From positions 1-8,191 of the forward strand of contig JAEWGL010000140.1 in NCBI GenBank assembly GCA_023388335.1: a stretch of 8,191 nt of DNA, read 5' to 3'. Positions 1 through 5,353 of this stretch are shown piece after piece. The notes under the pieces are model-generated. The model made no database searches. It had not been told where the DNA came from and saw only the letters and a program-made list of their open reading frames with translations. Position 1 is the stretch's first letter, and every line of letters begins with the position of its first letter. Origin of the DNA: Pseudomonadota bacterium (GTDB taxonomy: Bacteria > Pseudomonadota > Gammaproteobacteria > Pseudomonadales > Pseudomonadaceae). Position numbers and translations under genes: made by a program.

Positions 1-520
1 GAGCTGGGTTGCGGGTGATCAGCTCGTCGACGACAGCCTGCTGGAGAATCGATACGAGCAGGCCGACGACTCCCTTGCGGCGGATCGGTGAAGTCCACTC
101 AATCTCGTTCATGATCTTGCGCAGGCGTACCGACGTAATGGCGTCGATCGGCGTCTCGGCCAAGTACGGGATCCAGTACACCTGCAGGGCAGATCGGTAG
201 TTCCGGCGAGTGCCATCAACGATCTGCAAGCTGTTGAGCCAGTCCTGGGCATAATCGAAGAAAATCGGCGTGGCTTGATCCTGCACCGCCACGCTACGAG
301 TATTCGGAAAGAGCTCCGAATACTTCTCCACCGTCAGGGCGCCGAGCTTGTCCAGCGCCTTTACTTGAGCACGTAGACTCGCTGCCGCTGTGATTCCCTT
401 CGCAGTTTGGGGGAGGGGGAGCGTCTCGCAGCACCGCTTCTTGTTCCAGGAGAAGCGAATTCGGATGGCTCGCCCGACAAACTCGACCCCGGCAGGCAGG
501 TCCACAGGCTTTCTATCCAT
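1..520 (-). CDS. int: Phage tyrosine recombinase (integrase), N-terminal part, cut by left window edge
   Basis: Site-specific recombinase that would integrate and excise the phage genome. The visible 173 residues open MDRKPVDLPAGVEFVGRAIR, followed by IRFSWNKKRCCETLPLP at about residues 21-37. This matches the Arm DNA-binding domain (DUF3596-like) at the N-terminus of many proteobacterial phage integrases. From about residue 85 a SAM-like core-binding domain follows (FFDYAQDWLNSLQIVDGTRRNYRSAL as FFDYAQDWLN then SLQIVDGTRRNYRSAL), ending with LLVSILQQAVVDELITRNPA at the edge. The catalytic R-H-R-Y domain lies outside the window. The start is ATG at 520; an in-frame TGA lies two codons upstream, so it cannot start earlier. 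A GGAG lies 9 bases before it. The first 160 bases overlap the excisionase in another frame. Family assignment is secure; activity cannot be judged from half a protein. Confidence 0.95.
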   Translation of the reverse strand, partial: MDRKPVDLPAGVEFVGRAIRIRFSWNKKRCCETLPLPQTAKGITAAASLRAQVKALDKLGALTVEKYSELFPNTRSVAVQDQATPIFFDYAQDWLNSLQIVDGTRRNYRSALQVYWIPYLAETPIDAITSVRLRKIMNEIEWTSPIRRKGVVGLLVSILQQAVVDELITRNPA

Positions 521-705
521 TCCTCATATCTCCGCTTGCTGTAAATGATCCGGCCGTCAATCTTCATCCACACCCCGTTGGGGATGATTCCCTTCTCGCG
601 CTTGCGCTGGAGCGCCTTCGCTGTGCATCCCACCAATTCTGCCATTCGTTTTTCGGTGACCTTGTCGTGTACATGGTCATCGGGCAGGTTCTCAGCTGCT
701 GCCAT
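361..705 (-). CDS. xis: Excisionase-like MerR/winged-helix DNA-binding protein
   Basis: Probable recombination directionality factor working with the adjacent integrase. The 114-aa product has a MerR-like helix-turn-helix at about residues 17-45 (VTEKRMAELVGCTAKALQRK) and a wing region GVWMKIDGRIIYSKRRYEEW. This is the usual arrangement in phage excisionases that resemble HTH_17 proteins. A perfect AGGAGG (713-718) lies 7 bases before ATG 705, which favours this over the in-frame GTG at 708. The folded domain seems to end near residue 68. The remaining Ser/Pro/Arg-rich tail is read from DNA that also encodes the integrase N-terminus. The upstream micro-ORF stops in a TGATG overlap with this start, suggesting coupled translation. 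The function is inferred from the fold and from the position beside int; no experiment-level match is claimed. Confidence 0.78.
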   Translation of the reverse strand: MAAAENLPDDHVHDKVTEKRMAELVGCTAKALQRKREKGIIPNGVWMKIDGRIIYSKRRYEEWIESLWTCLPGSSLSGEPSEFASPGTRSGAARRSPSPKLRRESQRQRVYVLK

Positions 706-782
706 CACTGATCCTCCTTATGTGTCAGGTTCTGGATGTCGCGCCAATGCTTGATGCGCATCGCCTCGATGTTTTCGAGCAT
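705..782 (-). CDS. 25-aa micro-ORF coupled to excisionase
   Basis: Reads MLENIEAMRIKHWRDIQNLT then HKEDQ and stops in a TGATG overlap with the xis ATG, so ribosomes finishing it would be placed on xis. A GGGGA lies about 5-6 bases upstream of ATG 782. The frame is open further upstream; a GTG at 827 would give 40 residues and a 19-base overlap with the DUF7694-type gene. The sequence is charged and helix-prone and I do not recognise it. It fills the only gap between two real genes with a reading frame that ends exactly at the next start, which is the main argument for it. It could equally be a leader peptide that controls xis, or chance. Confidence 0.4.
   Translation of the reverse strand: MLENIEAMRIKHWRDIQNLTHKEDQ
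713..718 (-). promoter_or_regulatory. Consensus Shine-Dalgarno of the excisionase gene
   Basis: AAGGAGGA on the minus strand, the best ribosome binding site in the int/xis region. It sits 7 bases from ATG 705 and only 4 from GTG 708, so it decides the ATG start. It is also inside the last codons of the upstream micro-ORF. Confidence 0.7.
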
Positions 783-808
783 GGTTTTCCCCGGATGGAG
801 GTTGCTGG

Positions 809-1201
809 TTACCGCGGTGCCGACCACTTGAAGGTCAGGCTCTCCGGCGGGAAGAACAGGTGCCGCATGCTGGCGACGTTCACGATGTCGCGGTCAGCCG
901 GGAAGACCTCCACCGCATCCATGTCGCCCCGGCCGCACTCGCGCTTGAGTTGCATGAGCTCGTCCCAAGTCACCTGGTCCACCCAAGTGGTGCCGTTATG
1001 CGCGGTTCGGCAGATGCTCATGCGCTGATAGCCGGCGGGCTCGGTGAAGACTTGGACGAGGAAAGCTTTCGACCGCCACACCTCGGCCAGGCCCGGTGGC
1101 CGCAGGCTTGGCCACTCTTCCTGCGGTACGCGCCGAAGCACTGAGGGCTCCTTGGCGTTCTGCTTTGCCAGCAGGCGCCGCTGATTTCTGTCTGTGTGCA
1201 T
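809..1201 (-). CDS. DUF7694-type phage protein
   Basis: 130-aa conserved phage protein of unknown function. The N-terminus MHTDRNQRRLLAKQNAKEPS is basic. The core contains EVWRSKAFLVQVF, RMSICRTAHNG, WDELMQLKRECGRGDMDAVE, FPADRDIVNVASMRHLFF. I recognise this pattern (a WDEL..LKR.CG.GD.DAVE.. block followed by PAD.D.VN.A.MRHL) from proteins annotated DUF7694 in Pseudomonas phages and prophages; that match is from memory. ATG 1201 is preceded by GGGAG about 11 bases upstream, and a hairpin (1218-1234) lies just beyond. The gene is downstream of the 126-aa Cys-rich gene, with a 42-base spacer. No enzyme motif, membrane segment or signal peptide is visible. Confidence 0.88.
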   Translation of the reverse strand: MHTDRNQRRLLAKQNAKEPSVLRRVPQEEWPSLRPPGLAEVWRSKAFLVQVFTEPAGYQRMSICRTAHNGTTWVDQVTWDELMQLKRECGRGDMDAVEVFPADRDIVNVASMRHLFFPPESLTFKWSAPR

Positions 1202-1217
1202 TGCTATTGGGCTCCCA

Positions 1218-1234
1218 TGCCGAGCAGGGCGGCA
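1218..1234 (-). promoter_or_regulatory. Leader hairpin before the DUF7694-type gene
   Basis: In the minus-strand transcript TGCCG pairs with CGGCA around a 7-base loop, ending right before GGGAG, the likely Shine-Dalgarno of ATG 1201. It is the weakest member of the leader hairpin family seen before six genes in this window. Confidence 0.45.
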
Positions 1235-1243
1235 GGTTGGTGG

Positions 1244-1624
1244 TCAGGCCTTGGCCGGGAACCACTCGTTGTCATATTCGAACTGGGTTACCCGCTCGAT
1301 TTCGATACTTGGTAGCGAGCGCCGGAAGGTCTCTGTTCCGTATGGCTTCTTGACGTAGTCAGCGGCTGCCTCCATGAACGACTCCTTGTGGATGCGAAGT
1401 AAATGGTCGGCTGCCTTTTCGTACTGATCCTCGCGGTAATTCGCGAGGCACAGGCCGCCGCAACAGACTCGCCAGATCACTCGCTTCGGCTGAGCCTCGG
1501 CCGCTTGGATCTTCAGGGCCATCTGGTCGCGGGCGTAACGCAGCTGATCCAGGGTCAGGGTTTCCACCCACTGGTCAGTGCCTATCCGCATTGTGTGGCC
1601 GTGCTCGCACTTGATTTCGGGCAT
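1244..1624 (-). CDS. Cys/His-containing small phage protein, function unknown
   Basis: 126-aa product starting MPEIKCEHGHTMRIGTDQWV. A helical segment follows (LTLDQLRYARDQMALKIQAA), then a possible metal-binding stretch, C-C-G-G-L-C, with H and H downstream in ADHLLRIHKE. With C6, H8 and H10 near the N-terminus this could be a small zinc-binding fold, but the spacing matches no family I can name. ATG 1624 is chosen over an in-frame ATG at 1645 because GAGG lies 7 bases upstream of it and the longer form reads through the leader hairpin at 1636-1655. The gene ends in GCCTGACC, the octamer shared by several genes here. It probably forms part of the early minus-strand operon. Real gene, unknown role. 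Confidence 0.85.
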   Translation of the reverse strand: MPEIKCEHGHTMRIGTDQWVETLTLDQLRYARDQMALKIQAAEAQPKRVIWRVCCGGLCLANYREDQYEKAADHLLRIHKESFMEAAADYVKKPYGTETFRRSLPSIEIERVTQFEYDNEWFPAKA

Positions 1625-1635
1625 GGTGAAGCCTC

Positions 1636-1655
1636 GCCCGCGCATGTCGGCGGGC
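1636..1655 (-). promoter_or_regulatory. Leader hairpin before the Cys/His protein gene
   Basis: GCCCGC and GCGGGC form a 6-bp stem with an 8-base loop in the minus-strand transcript. GAGG, the Shine-Dalgarno of ATG 1624, follows directly at the 3' foot. Same position relative to the start as the hairpins at 2661, 5303, 6322 and 7515. Confidence 0.6.
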
Positions 1656-1684
1656 TTGAGTAGTTGATATTCGTGAGGGATGGG

Positions 1685-1828
1685 TCAGGCCGCGAACCGG
1701 GCCTGGAACTGTTTCAGCTTGCGGTGCATGCCTTCAAGGTACACGGCCAGGCCCTCGGCCTTGGCGACTGCCCAGGCCAGTTGCTCACCGACCAGGTCGG
1801 ATGTCTTCACTTCGATCAGGTCGGTCAT
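1685..1828 (-). CDS. 47-aa protein with NinX/DUF2591-like N-terminus
   Basis: Reads MTDLIEVKTSDLVGEQLAWA then VAKAEGLAVYLEGMHRKLKQ and ends FQARFAA. The first about 27 residues follow the start of DUF2591/NinX-type phage proteins (IEVKT..L.G..LDWAVAKAEG, from memory). Those proteins normally continue to roughly 100 residues or more. Here a different, helical tail ends the protein early, so it looks like a truncated or recombined remnant, or a short family variant. Its ATG overlaps the upstream gene's TGA as ATGA, so it is translationally coupled. It ends in GCCTGACC like its neighbours. NinX functions in lambdoid phages are themselves unclear, so no function is proposed. Confidence 0.68.
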   Translation of the reverse strand: MTDLIEVKTSDLVGEQLAWAVAKAEGLAVYLEGMHRKLKQFQARFAA

Positions 1829-2379
1829 GGCGCCACCTGCTTGCTGTACCCCTGGTCGATCAGGTAGGTCGCTAGCCTGAAATGTTTTTCGCTCGGATCC
1901 TCGTGGTCCTGGTAGGAGGACAACTCGTCAGCCAGGTCGAAGATCTTTGCCTTGCGCTCATCCGCAGCGATCTGCTCTGGCGTGCGGATGGGGCGAAAAC
2001 ATCTCGCCGTGCACACTCCCGCGACCTTTCCGGCTTCGTCTACGAAGGCTGCCAGTTCAATGCCGCGATCATCGGTGAAATTGGCATACACCTTCACCCT
2101 GGCGCCTACGGGGTGTCGAATGCTCAGGTACGGGGTGCTTGCAGCGATCTCGCACACCGCTCCAGCCGGCGGCAGCCCTTCACCTGACCATGCTTCCTGT
2201 CGAGCTATATAGCCTTCGGAGCGGACGCACGGAGCGACTGTGATCCATTCTCCATCTACCCAGGCCTCCCAGGCTTGATGGTTGTCGGGGCAGCGACGGC
2301 GCCAGATATTTCGGCGATTCTGCTCAGGCAGACAATGCGTGGCACCCTCTGGCGCCTTGCTCCAATCAATCTCGCTCAC
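1825..2379 (-). CDS. Conserved phage protein of the SEIDWSKAPEGATH type
   Basis: 184-aa protein opening MSEIDWSKAPEGATHCLPEQ, an N-terminal motif common in phage proteins of unknown function. A Trp-rich stretch follows (NIWRRRC, AWEAWVDGEWITVAP). From about residue 65 a second block begins (WSGEGLPPAGAVCEI) and runs to CFRPIRTPEQIAADERKAKI, the typical second half of such proteins. The C-terminus is helical (FDLADELSS ... ATYLIDQGYSKQVAP). The start is GTG 2379, whose GTGA overlaps the stop of the small membrane protein gene; AGAGG lies about 8 bases upstream. The end overlaps the 47-aa gene as ATGA. Three consecutive coupled genes therefore share one transcript. No catalytic motif is seen. 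Confidence 0.9.
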   Translation of the reverse strand: MSEIDWSKAPEGATHCLPEQNRRNIWRRRCPDNHQAWEAWVDGEWITVAPCVRSEGYIARQEAWSGEGLPPAGAVCEIAASTPYLSIRHPVGARVKVYANFTDDRGIELAAFVDEAGKVAGVCTARCFRPIRTPEQIAADERKAKIFDLADELSSYQDHEDPSEKHFRLATYLIDQGYSKQVAP

Positions 2380-2648
2380 AGGTGATACCTCTCATCAATC
2401 CGACGCCCAGGCGCCAGTGCGGGTGTAGGTCCGTTGTCTTGGGTTTCGTGCGGGGAGAGCTGGCGCTCGGTACCGGCCTGCACTGCGGGTGTGCAGGTCA
2501 GCTGCACAACGCCCAGAGTGGCGCGAATCCTTCGGGCTTCGTCCCGGTCGTTGAAAGCCATCATCGCCATGGCGAACATCGTTACGAATCCAACGGAGGC
2601 AATCAGGGTCATGCCACGCCAGGCGATTACCTGGTTTCGTTCGGTCAC
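2376..2648 (-). CDS. Small single-pass membrane protein, function unknown
   Basis: 90-aa product with one hydrophobic segment at about residues 9-32 (IAWRGMTLIASVGFVTMFAM then AMMAF), followed by a charged, then Pro-rich, soluble tail (RDEARRIRATLGVVQLTC, TPALAPGRRIDERYHL). With no clear cleavage site it is more likely an inner-membrane anchor than a secreted protein. The start is GTG 2648 with AAGGA 6 bases upstream. The stop overlaps the next gene as GTGA. A leader hairpin (2661-2676) sits immediately 5' of the Shine-Dalgarno. I do not recognise a family; spanin or holin roles are unlikely this close to int, but are not excluded. Confidence 0.68.
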   Translation of the reverse strand: MTERNQVIAWRGMTLIASVGFVTMFAMAMMAFNDRDEARRIRATLGVVQLTCTPAVQAGTERQLSPHETQDNGPTPALAPGRRIDERYHL

Positions 2649-2660
2649 AGGGATTCCTTG

Positions 2661-2676
2661 GCCGCCATATCGCGGC
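2661..2676 (-). promoter_or_regulatory. Leader hairpin before the membrane protein gene
   Basis: GCCGC and GCGGC pair around the 6-base loop GATATG in the minus-strand transcript; CAAGGA, the Shine-Dalgarno of GTG 2648, follows at once. The spacer also contains ATGGCGGCCAAGGAATCCC followed by TGTGA, a 7-codon ORF ending on the GTG start, which may be chance. Confidence 0.6.
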
Positions 2677-2711
2677 AGTGAATAGAGGGAAGAGGGGTTA
2701 CAGCTGGGTGG

Positions 2712-3530
2712 TCAGGCTTTGCGGGCCAGGGCGGCGCGGGCGCACCAAGCGGCGTAGGCGTGACGCATCCAGTCTTGGATGAACACCCCGGCTGCTGTCT
2801 TCCGGTAGTCGGCACTGGCGAAGTGTCGGTCGGCCCACTCGCGGAACTCGGCCTCCTCGCACTCCATGCACTGGCCTCCAAGGTCGCGGCAGATGGCGCA
2901 TTCAACCGGCGCGCTCGGCACATCGCTGGCGGATAAGGCCGCGCATGCTTCGATGGCTGCCGTGGTTACGTCGTTGCGATGACCTGGGAGGTAGCCGAGC
3001 AGAGCCATGTGAGCCTGGCTTGCAACACGGAGCGCTTCGTCCAGCTGGGCGCGCAGGGCGATGTTCTTGAGCTGCTCCTCTCGAAGCCATTCGTGCAATC
3101 GCTCGCGGGATGCTTTGTAGGCGCTGACGCGCTCACGCAGTCGCTCAACCTCACCAGGATCAGCAAGAGGCCCCAGTGCAGCCACCGGCTCACCGACCTC
3201 CCGGGAGTCGCGTTCGGCCTGTGCCTTGCTCCACCAGATGGCAGTACCAACCATCCAGGCTATAGGCTCGGGGTGGTGCTGTGCGGCTGCGCGCTTGTTC
3301 CACTCTTTCACTGCCTGGTCATGGCCTGGCTGGTCCTCGCATTCGTGCTGCTTAACCCCGACTGGACCGCGAGCAAGGCAGGCTGAATGCTCGTCAATCC
3401 GGCCTTGGCAGATGACGACAGAGGCATCGCTGTCGAGCTGCTCAACGAAGGCATCTTGTTGGCCGCAGAACGGGCACGGGCTCATCTTCTCGCCCGCCTG
3501 GGTGTTGCTGGATCGGTTTTCTGTGGGCAT
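2712..3530 (-). CDS. Lar-like zinc-ribbon and coiled-coil early phage protein
   Basis: 272-aa protein. Residues 17-55 form a Lar-type zinc ribbon: C19-P-F-C22-G, then C41 and C51 (H48 also nearby), closed by AVKEWNKRA at 73-81, as in Lar restriction-alleviation family proteins. A linker with PEPIAWMVGTAIWWSKAQAE resembles segments of Ea22/DUF551-like prophage proteins. A heptad-rich region follows (EVERLRERVSAYKASRERLH ... LKNIALRAQLDEALR), likely a coiled coil. The C-terminal part has a second Cys cluster (CAICRDLGGQCMEC) and ends QDWMRHAYAAWCARAALARK plus A. ATG 3530 has GAGG 7 bases upstream. Its start codon overlaps an opposing plus-strand ATG inside CATG. Lar alleviates type I restriction in Rac; applying this role here is inference, because the family is used loosely in annotation. 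It ends in GCCTGACC. Confidence 0.86.
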   Translation of the reverse strand: MPTENRSSNTQAGEKMSPCPFCGQQDAFVEQLDSDASVVICQGRIDEHSACLARGPVGVKQHECEDQPGHDQAVKEWNKRAAAQHHPEPIAWMVGTAIWWSKAQAERDSREVGEPVAALGPLADPGEVERLRERVSAYKASRERLHEWLREEQLKNIALRAQLDEALRVASQAHMALLGYLPGHRNDVTTAAIEACAALSASDVPSAPVECAICRDLGGQCMECEEAEFREWADRHFASADYRKTAAGVFIQDWMRHAYAAWCARAALARKA

Positions 3531-3705
3531 GGGATACCTCGAAGTTATCGGAAATCAAACGCAAAGCTCGATTCATTTTTGTGTTACGCGCGAGGCGCTG
3601 AATGAGTTGCCGTCTGAATGGGAAAGTCGGAGCAGGAACGACTTCTGGCGCGCCATATGCTGCGCCTTCGGATCAAAAGGCCCAGAGGAGGGCGCAAAAT
3701 GGTAA
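3529..3705 (+). CDS. Possible 58-aa plus-strand protein upstream of the 81-aa gene
   Basis: Open frame reading MGYLEVIGNQTQSSIHFCVT then REALNELPSEWESRSRNDFW and ending AFGSKGPEEGAKW. The composition looks protein-like and it fills the otherwise empty 3531-3698 gap. Its TAA overlaps the start of the 81-aa gene in ATGGTAA, a typical coupled junction. The weak point is the start. ATG 3529 has no good Shine-Dalgarno and shares the palindrome CATG with the ATG of the Lar-like gene on the other strand, so the true start may be lower, for example TTG 3607. A frame that could extend back to 3226 is only antisense to the Lar-like gene and is not used. Family not recognised. Confidence 0.45.
   Translation: MGYLEVIGNQTQSSIHFCVTREALNELPSEWESRSRNDFWRAICCAFGSKGPEEGAKW
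3686..3692 (+). promoter_or_regulatory. Strong Shine-Dalgarno deciding the start at 3699
   Basis: AGGAGGG, 6 bases before ATG 3699. This favours the 81-aa protein over a 108-aa reading from ATG 3618, which lacks a clear site. It is the main positive evidence that the plus-strand frame is translated. Confidence 0.65.
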
Positions 3706-3944
3706 TTCCCGTTTTACTGAAGGCTGGCGATGTACGGTATGCGATACAGGTAACCAAGAGCGGTCGGCGCTGGAGTGCGATCGTTCTATATGAGGGATAT
3801 AGTCCTGGCCTTAGGTTTTGCTATTGGACAAAGAGCTGCGTCCCGGGCGACTTCACAAGCGAAGCTGAGTGCGTCCGAGCTGCTCATCTGCAGGCCGTTG
3901 CACAACTATTAGGGGATCTTGGTGCTCTCAGATCATTCCATTGA
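3699..3944 (+). CDS. 81-aa plus-strand phage protein, function unknown
   Basis: Reads MVIPVLLKAGDVRYAIQVTK, then SGRRWSAIVLYEGYSPGLRF, CYWTKSCVPGDFTSEAECVR and AAHLQAVAQLLGDLGALRSF plus H. Predicted as a beta-rich first half with a C-terminal helix; no signal peptide or membrane span. A consensus AGGAGG lies upstream. The gene opposes everything around it. It converges on the cytosine methyltransferase gene with 15 bases between stops, and a CTCTATAGAG palindrome lies in or near the junction. A longer start at 3618 (108 aa) is possible but less supported. With the 58-aa frame it may form a two-gene plus-strand unit inserted into the minus-strand operon. Function unknown. Confidence 0.62.
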   Translation: MVIPVLLKAGDVRYAIQVTKSGRRWSAIVLYEGYSPGLRFCYWTKSCVPGDFTSEAECVRAAHLQAVAQLLGDLGALRSFH

Positions 3945-3959
3945 CTCGGCTCTATAGAG

Positions 3960-4883
3960 TCATGCTGCCTCCAACAGCGCTTCGATTACTCGCTGTCCTG
4001 CCAAGGGCGGCACGGCATTGCCCGCCATATGCATGGTCAGCCGGTGGTTGTCCGGCCGCAGCGTGTCGGCGGGGAAGCTCTGGGCGGCCAGGGCCTCGCT
4101 GGCGCTGAGCATCCGCATGCGGTTGCCGTCGACAAGGGCCCAGCGGTCCAGGGTGGTGATGGTGCCGATCGGCCGGTTCATGTCGCGACCGGTAAGCCCT
4201 GAGCCCTTGCCGTAGTACGGCATGATGAAGCGCTCGCCGAAGCGGGCTCGGCCATTGCGGACCCGATCCAGCGTTGCCTGGGCGCGACCTGGCTTGTCGA
4301 TCGGCGACCAGCGCCCGGCGTCGAAGTCGAGGAAGCTGGCGGCCGATACGTGCTGGCGGCGCTGCAGCTGCAGCATCAGCGGCGCCCGGCTGCGGGTGAT
4401 GACCAGGAACAGGCGCACCCGATGCTGCGGCACGCCGAGGTCGGCGCAGTCCACCACATGCGGCGCGACCTGGTAGCCCAGCGCTTGCACCGCGGCCAGC
4501 CAGGCCGGGTAAAGCGCCCAGTCGGTGAACTCAGGCACGTTCTCGACCAGTGCGGCCGGTGGCCGGTGAAATTCCAGGGCCGAGACGACCGCCCACGCCG
4601 TCGAGCGCGATGAATCGTGCTGCGGGTTGCCCGATGCCTTGCCGCGTGCCTTGGAGTGCCCCTGGCAGCATGGCGAGGCCAGCAGAAGGTCGTGGGCCGG
4701 AACCTGTTCCCACTTAGCCTGGTGCAAATCCTGGCAGACATGCTCTGTGCTGGCGTGATTGGCCGCGTGCCATTTAACGGCTTCAGGCCAATGGTTGGCC
4801 GCCCAGAGAACCTGGACGCCTGCGGCGCGCGCGCCGGTGCTCCATCCGCCGAGGCCGGCGAACAGGTCGATTGCTGTTGTCAT
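3960..4883 (-). CDS. dcm: Phage DNA cytosine-5 methyltransferase
   Basis: 307-aa enzyme transferring a methyl group from SAM to C5 of cytosine in DNA. C5-MTase motifs are in order: motif I DLFAGLGGWS (6-15); catalytic loop SPCCQGHSKA (70-79); motif VI LVENVPEF (112-119); motif VIII GVPQHRVRLFLV (150-161); motif IX RPIGTITT (237-244); motif X HMAGNAVPP (285-293). The target-recognition stretch between VIII and IX is short (about 75 residues), as in compact phage orphans. The catalytic loop has an extra residue relative to the usual PCQ (P-C-C-Q); C73, next to Q, is the probable nucleophile. ATG 4883 has AGGA about 7 bases upstream. No endonuclease partner is nearby, so an orphan, protective or regulatory methylase is likelier than a restriction-modification system. 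The target site cannot be read from sequence. Confidence 0.96.
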   Translation of the reverse strand: MTTAIDLFAGLGGWSTGARAAGVQVLWAANHWPEAVKWHAANHASTEHVCQDLHQAKWEQVPAHDLLLASPCCQGHSKARGKASGNPQHDSSRSTAWAVVSALEFHRPPAALVENVPEFTDWALYPAWLAAVQALGYQVAPHVVDCADLGVPQHRVRLFLVITRSRAPLMLQLQRRQHVSAASFLDFDAGRWSPIDKPGRAQATLDRVRNGRARFGERFIMPYYGKGSGLTGRDMNRPIGTITTLDRWALVDGNRMRMLSASEALAAQSFPADTLRPDNHRLTMHMAGNAVPPLAGQRVIEALLEAA

Positions 4884-4896
4884 GGGAGGTCCTGGG

Positions 4897-5284
4897 TCAG
4901 GCGGCTTTCGAAGTATCGGGCTGGTATTCGGTCCAGCCGATCTTTGGCATCTTGGTTTTCGAGTTGATCACCGACTTGCCCTTGGCATCGGTGACCACGC
5001 ACTTCGCTCGGATGCGCAGGTCGCGGCAGCTGCCAGCCTTCCGTGTCAGGTCGATGAACTCTTGGGCATACTGGGGGGGCGTCGAAAAAGTGGCTAAGCT
5101 GCTTGACCCGATCCCCGCCCATGATCTTGGCGGCGAGCTTCTCGACAGCTTCATTCCACTCAGCCATGGTTAGCTGTAATGACGCACCGCCAACCTTTCC
5201 GCTGGCCTTCGTGGTCTTGGTGCGCTTTCTGGCTTCTGCCAGGGCGACAGCGGCGGTCATGCCGAAAACAGCAAATGTGCTCAT
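4897..5284 (-). pseudogene. Phage protein gene split by a one-base frameshift at a C7 run
   Basis: The first 70 residues from ATG 5284 read MSTFAVFGMTAAVALAEARK and so on to KQLSHFFDAP. At the run of seven C (5073-5079) the sensible frame changes: skipping one C continues with QYAQEFIDLTRKAGSCRDLR ... PKIGWTEYQPDTSKAA and a GCCTGACC end, giving 128 aa. The unshifted frame instead yields an Arg/Pro/His-rich tail of out-of-frame type, 134 aa in total, stopping at 4880 in an ATGA overlap with the methyltransferase start. One inserted C, a sequencing error in the homopolymer, or +1 programmed slippage on CCC-C would each explain it. GGAG lies 6 bases before ATG 5284, with the leader hairpin upstream. 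Family not identified. If the unshifted form is real, the CDS would be 4880-5284. Confidence 0.75.
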
Positions 5285-5302
5285 GCGATTCTCCAGACAG
5301 GC

Positions 5303-5321
5303 GCCGCCCTCGCCGGGTGGC
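5303..5321 (-). promoter_or_regulatory. Leader hairpin before the frameshifted gene
   Basis: GCCACCC and GGGCGGC pair (6 bp plus one A-C mismatch) around the loop GGCGA in the minus-strand transcript. CTGGAGAA follows and contains the Shine-Dalgarno. The stretch TTCAAC...GCCACC upstream and GGCGGCGC-CTGGAGAA downstream resembles the leader at 6303. Confidence 0.65.
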
Positions 5322-5353
5322 GTTATCGTTGAATAGGGGAAGGCGCTGGCGGG

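Noticed and set aside
9..200. Plus-strand frame at the left edge
   Set aside because: Antisense to the integrase, which has clear domain evidence on the minus strand.
996..1265. 89-codon minus-strand frame over the DUF7694-type gene start
   Set aside because: Ala/Arg/Pro-rich alternative frame; the overlapping frame has recognisable conserved blocks.
2645..2923. 92-codon minus-strand frame ending MAAKESL before the membrane protein gene
   Set aside because: Most of it is an alternative frame of the Lar-like gene's C-terminus. Only the last seven codons lie in free sequence, too few to support a gene.
3226..3528. Upstream extension of the 58-aa plus-strand frame
   Set aside because: This part is purely antisense to the Lar-like gene; the protein-like composition starts only past 3529.
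3944..3962. Inverted repeat between the converging stops (TGACTC ... GAGTCA, and CTCTATAGAG)
   Set aside because: Short, no T-run on either strand, partly inside both stops; not enough for a terminator or operator call.
4376..4741. 121-codon minus-strand frame inside the cytosine methyltransferase
   Set aside because: Alternative frame of a gene with all C5-MTase motifs intact; typical GC-rich shadow.
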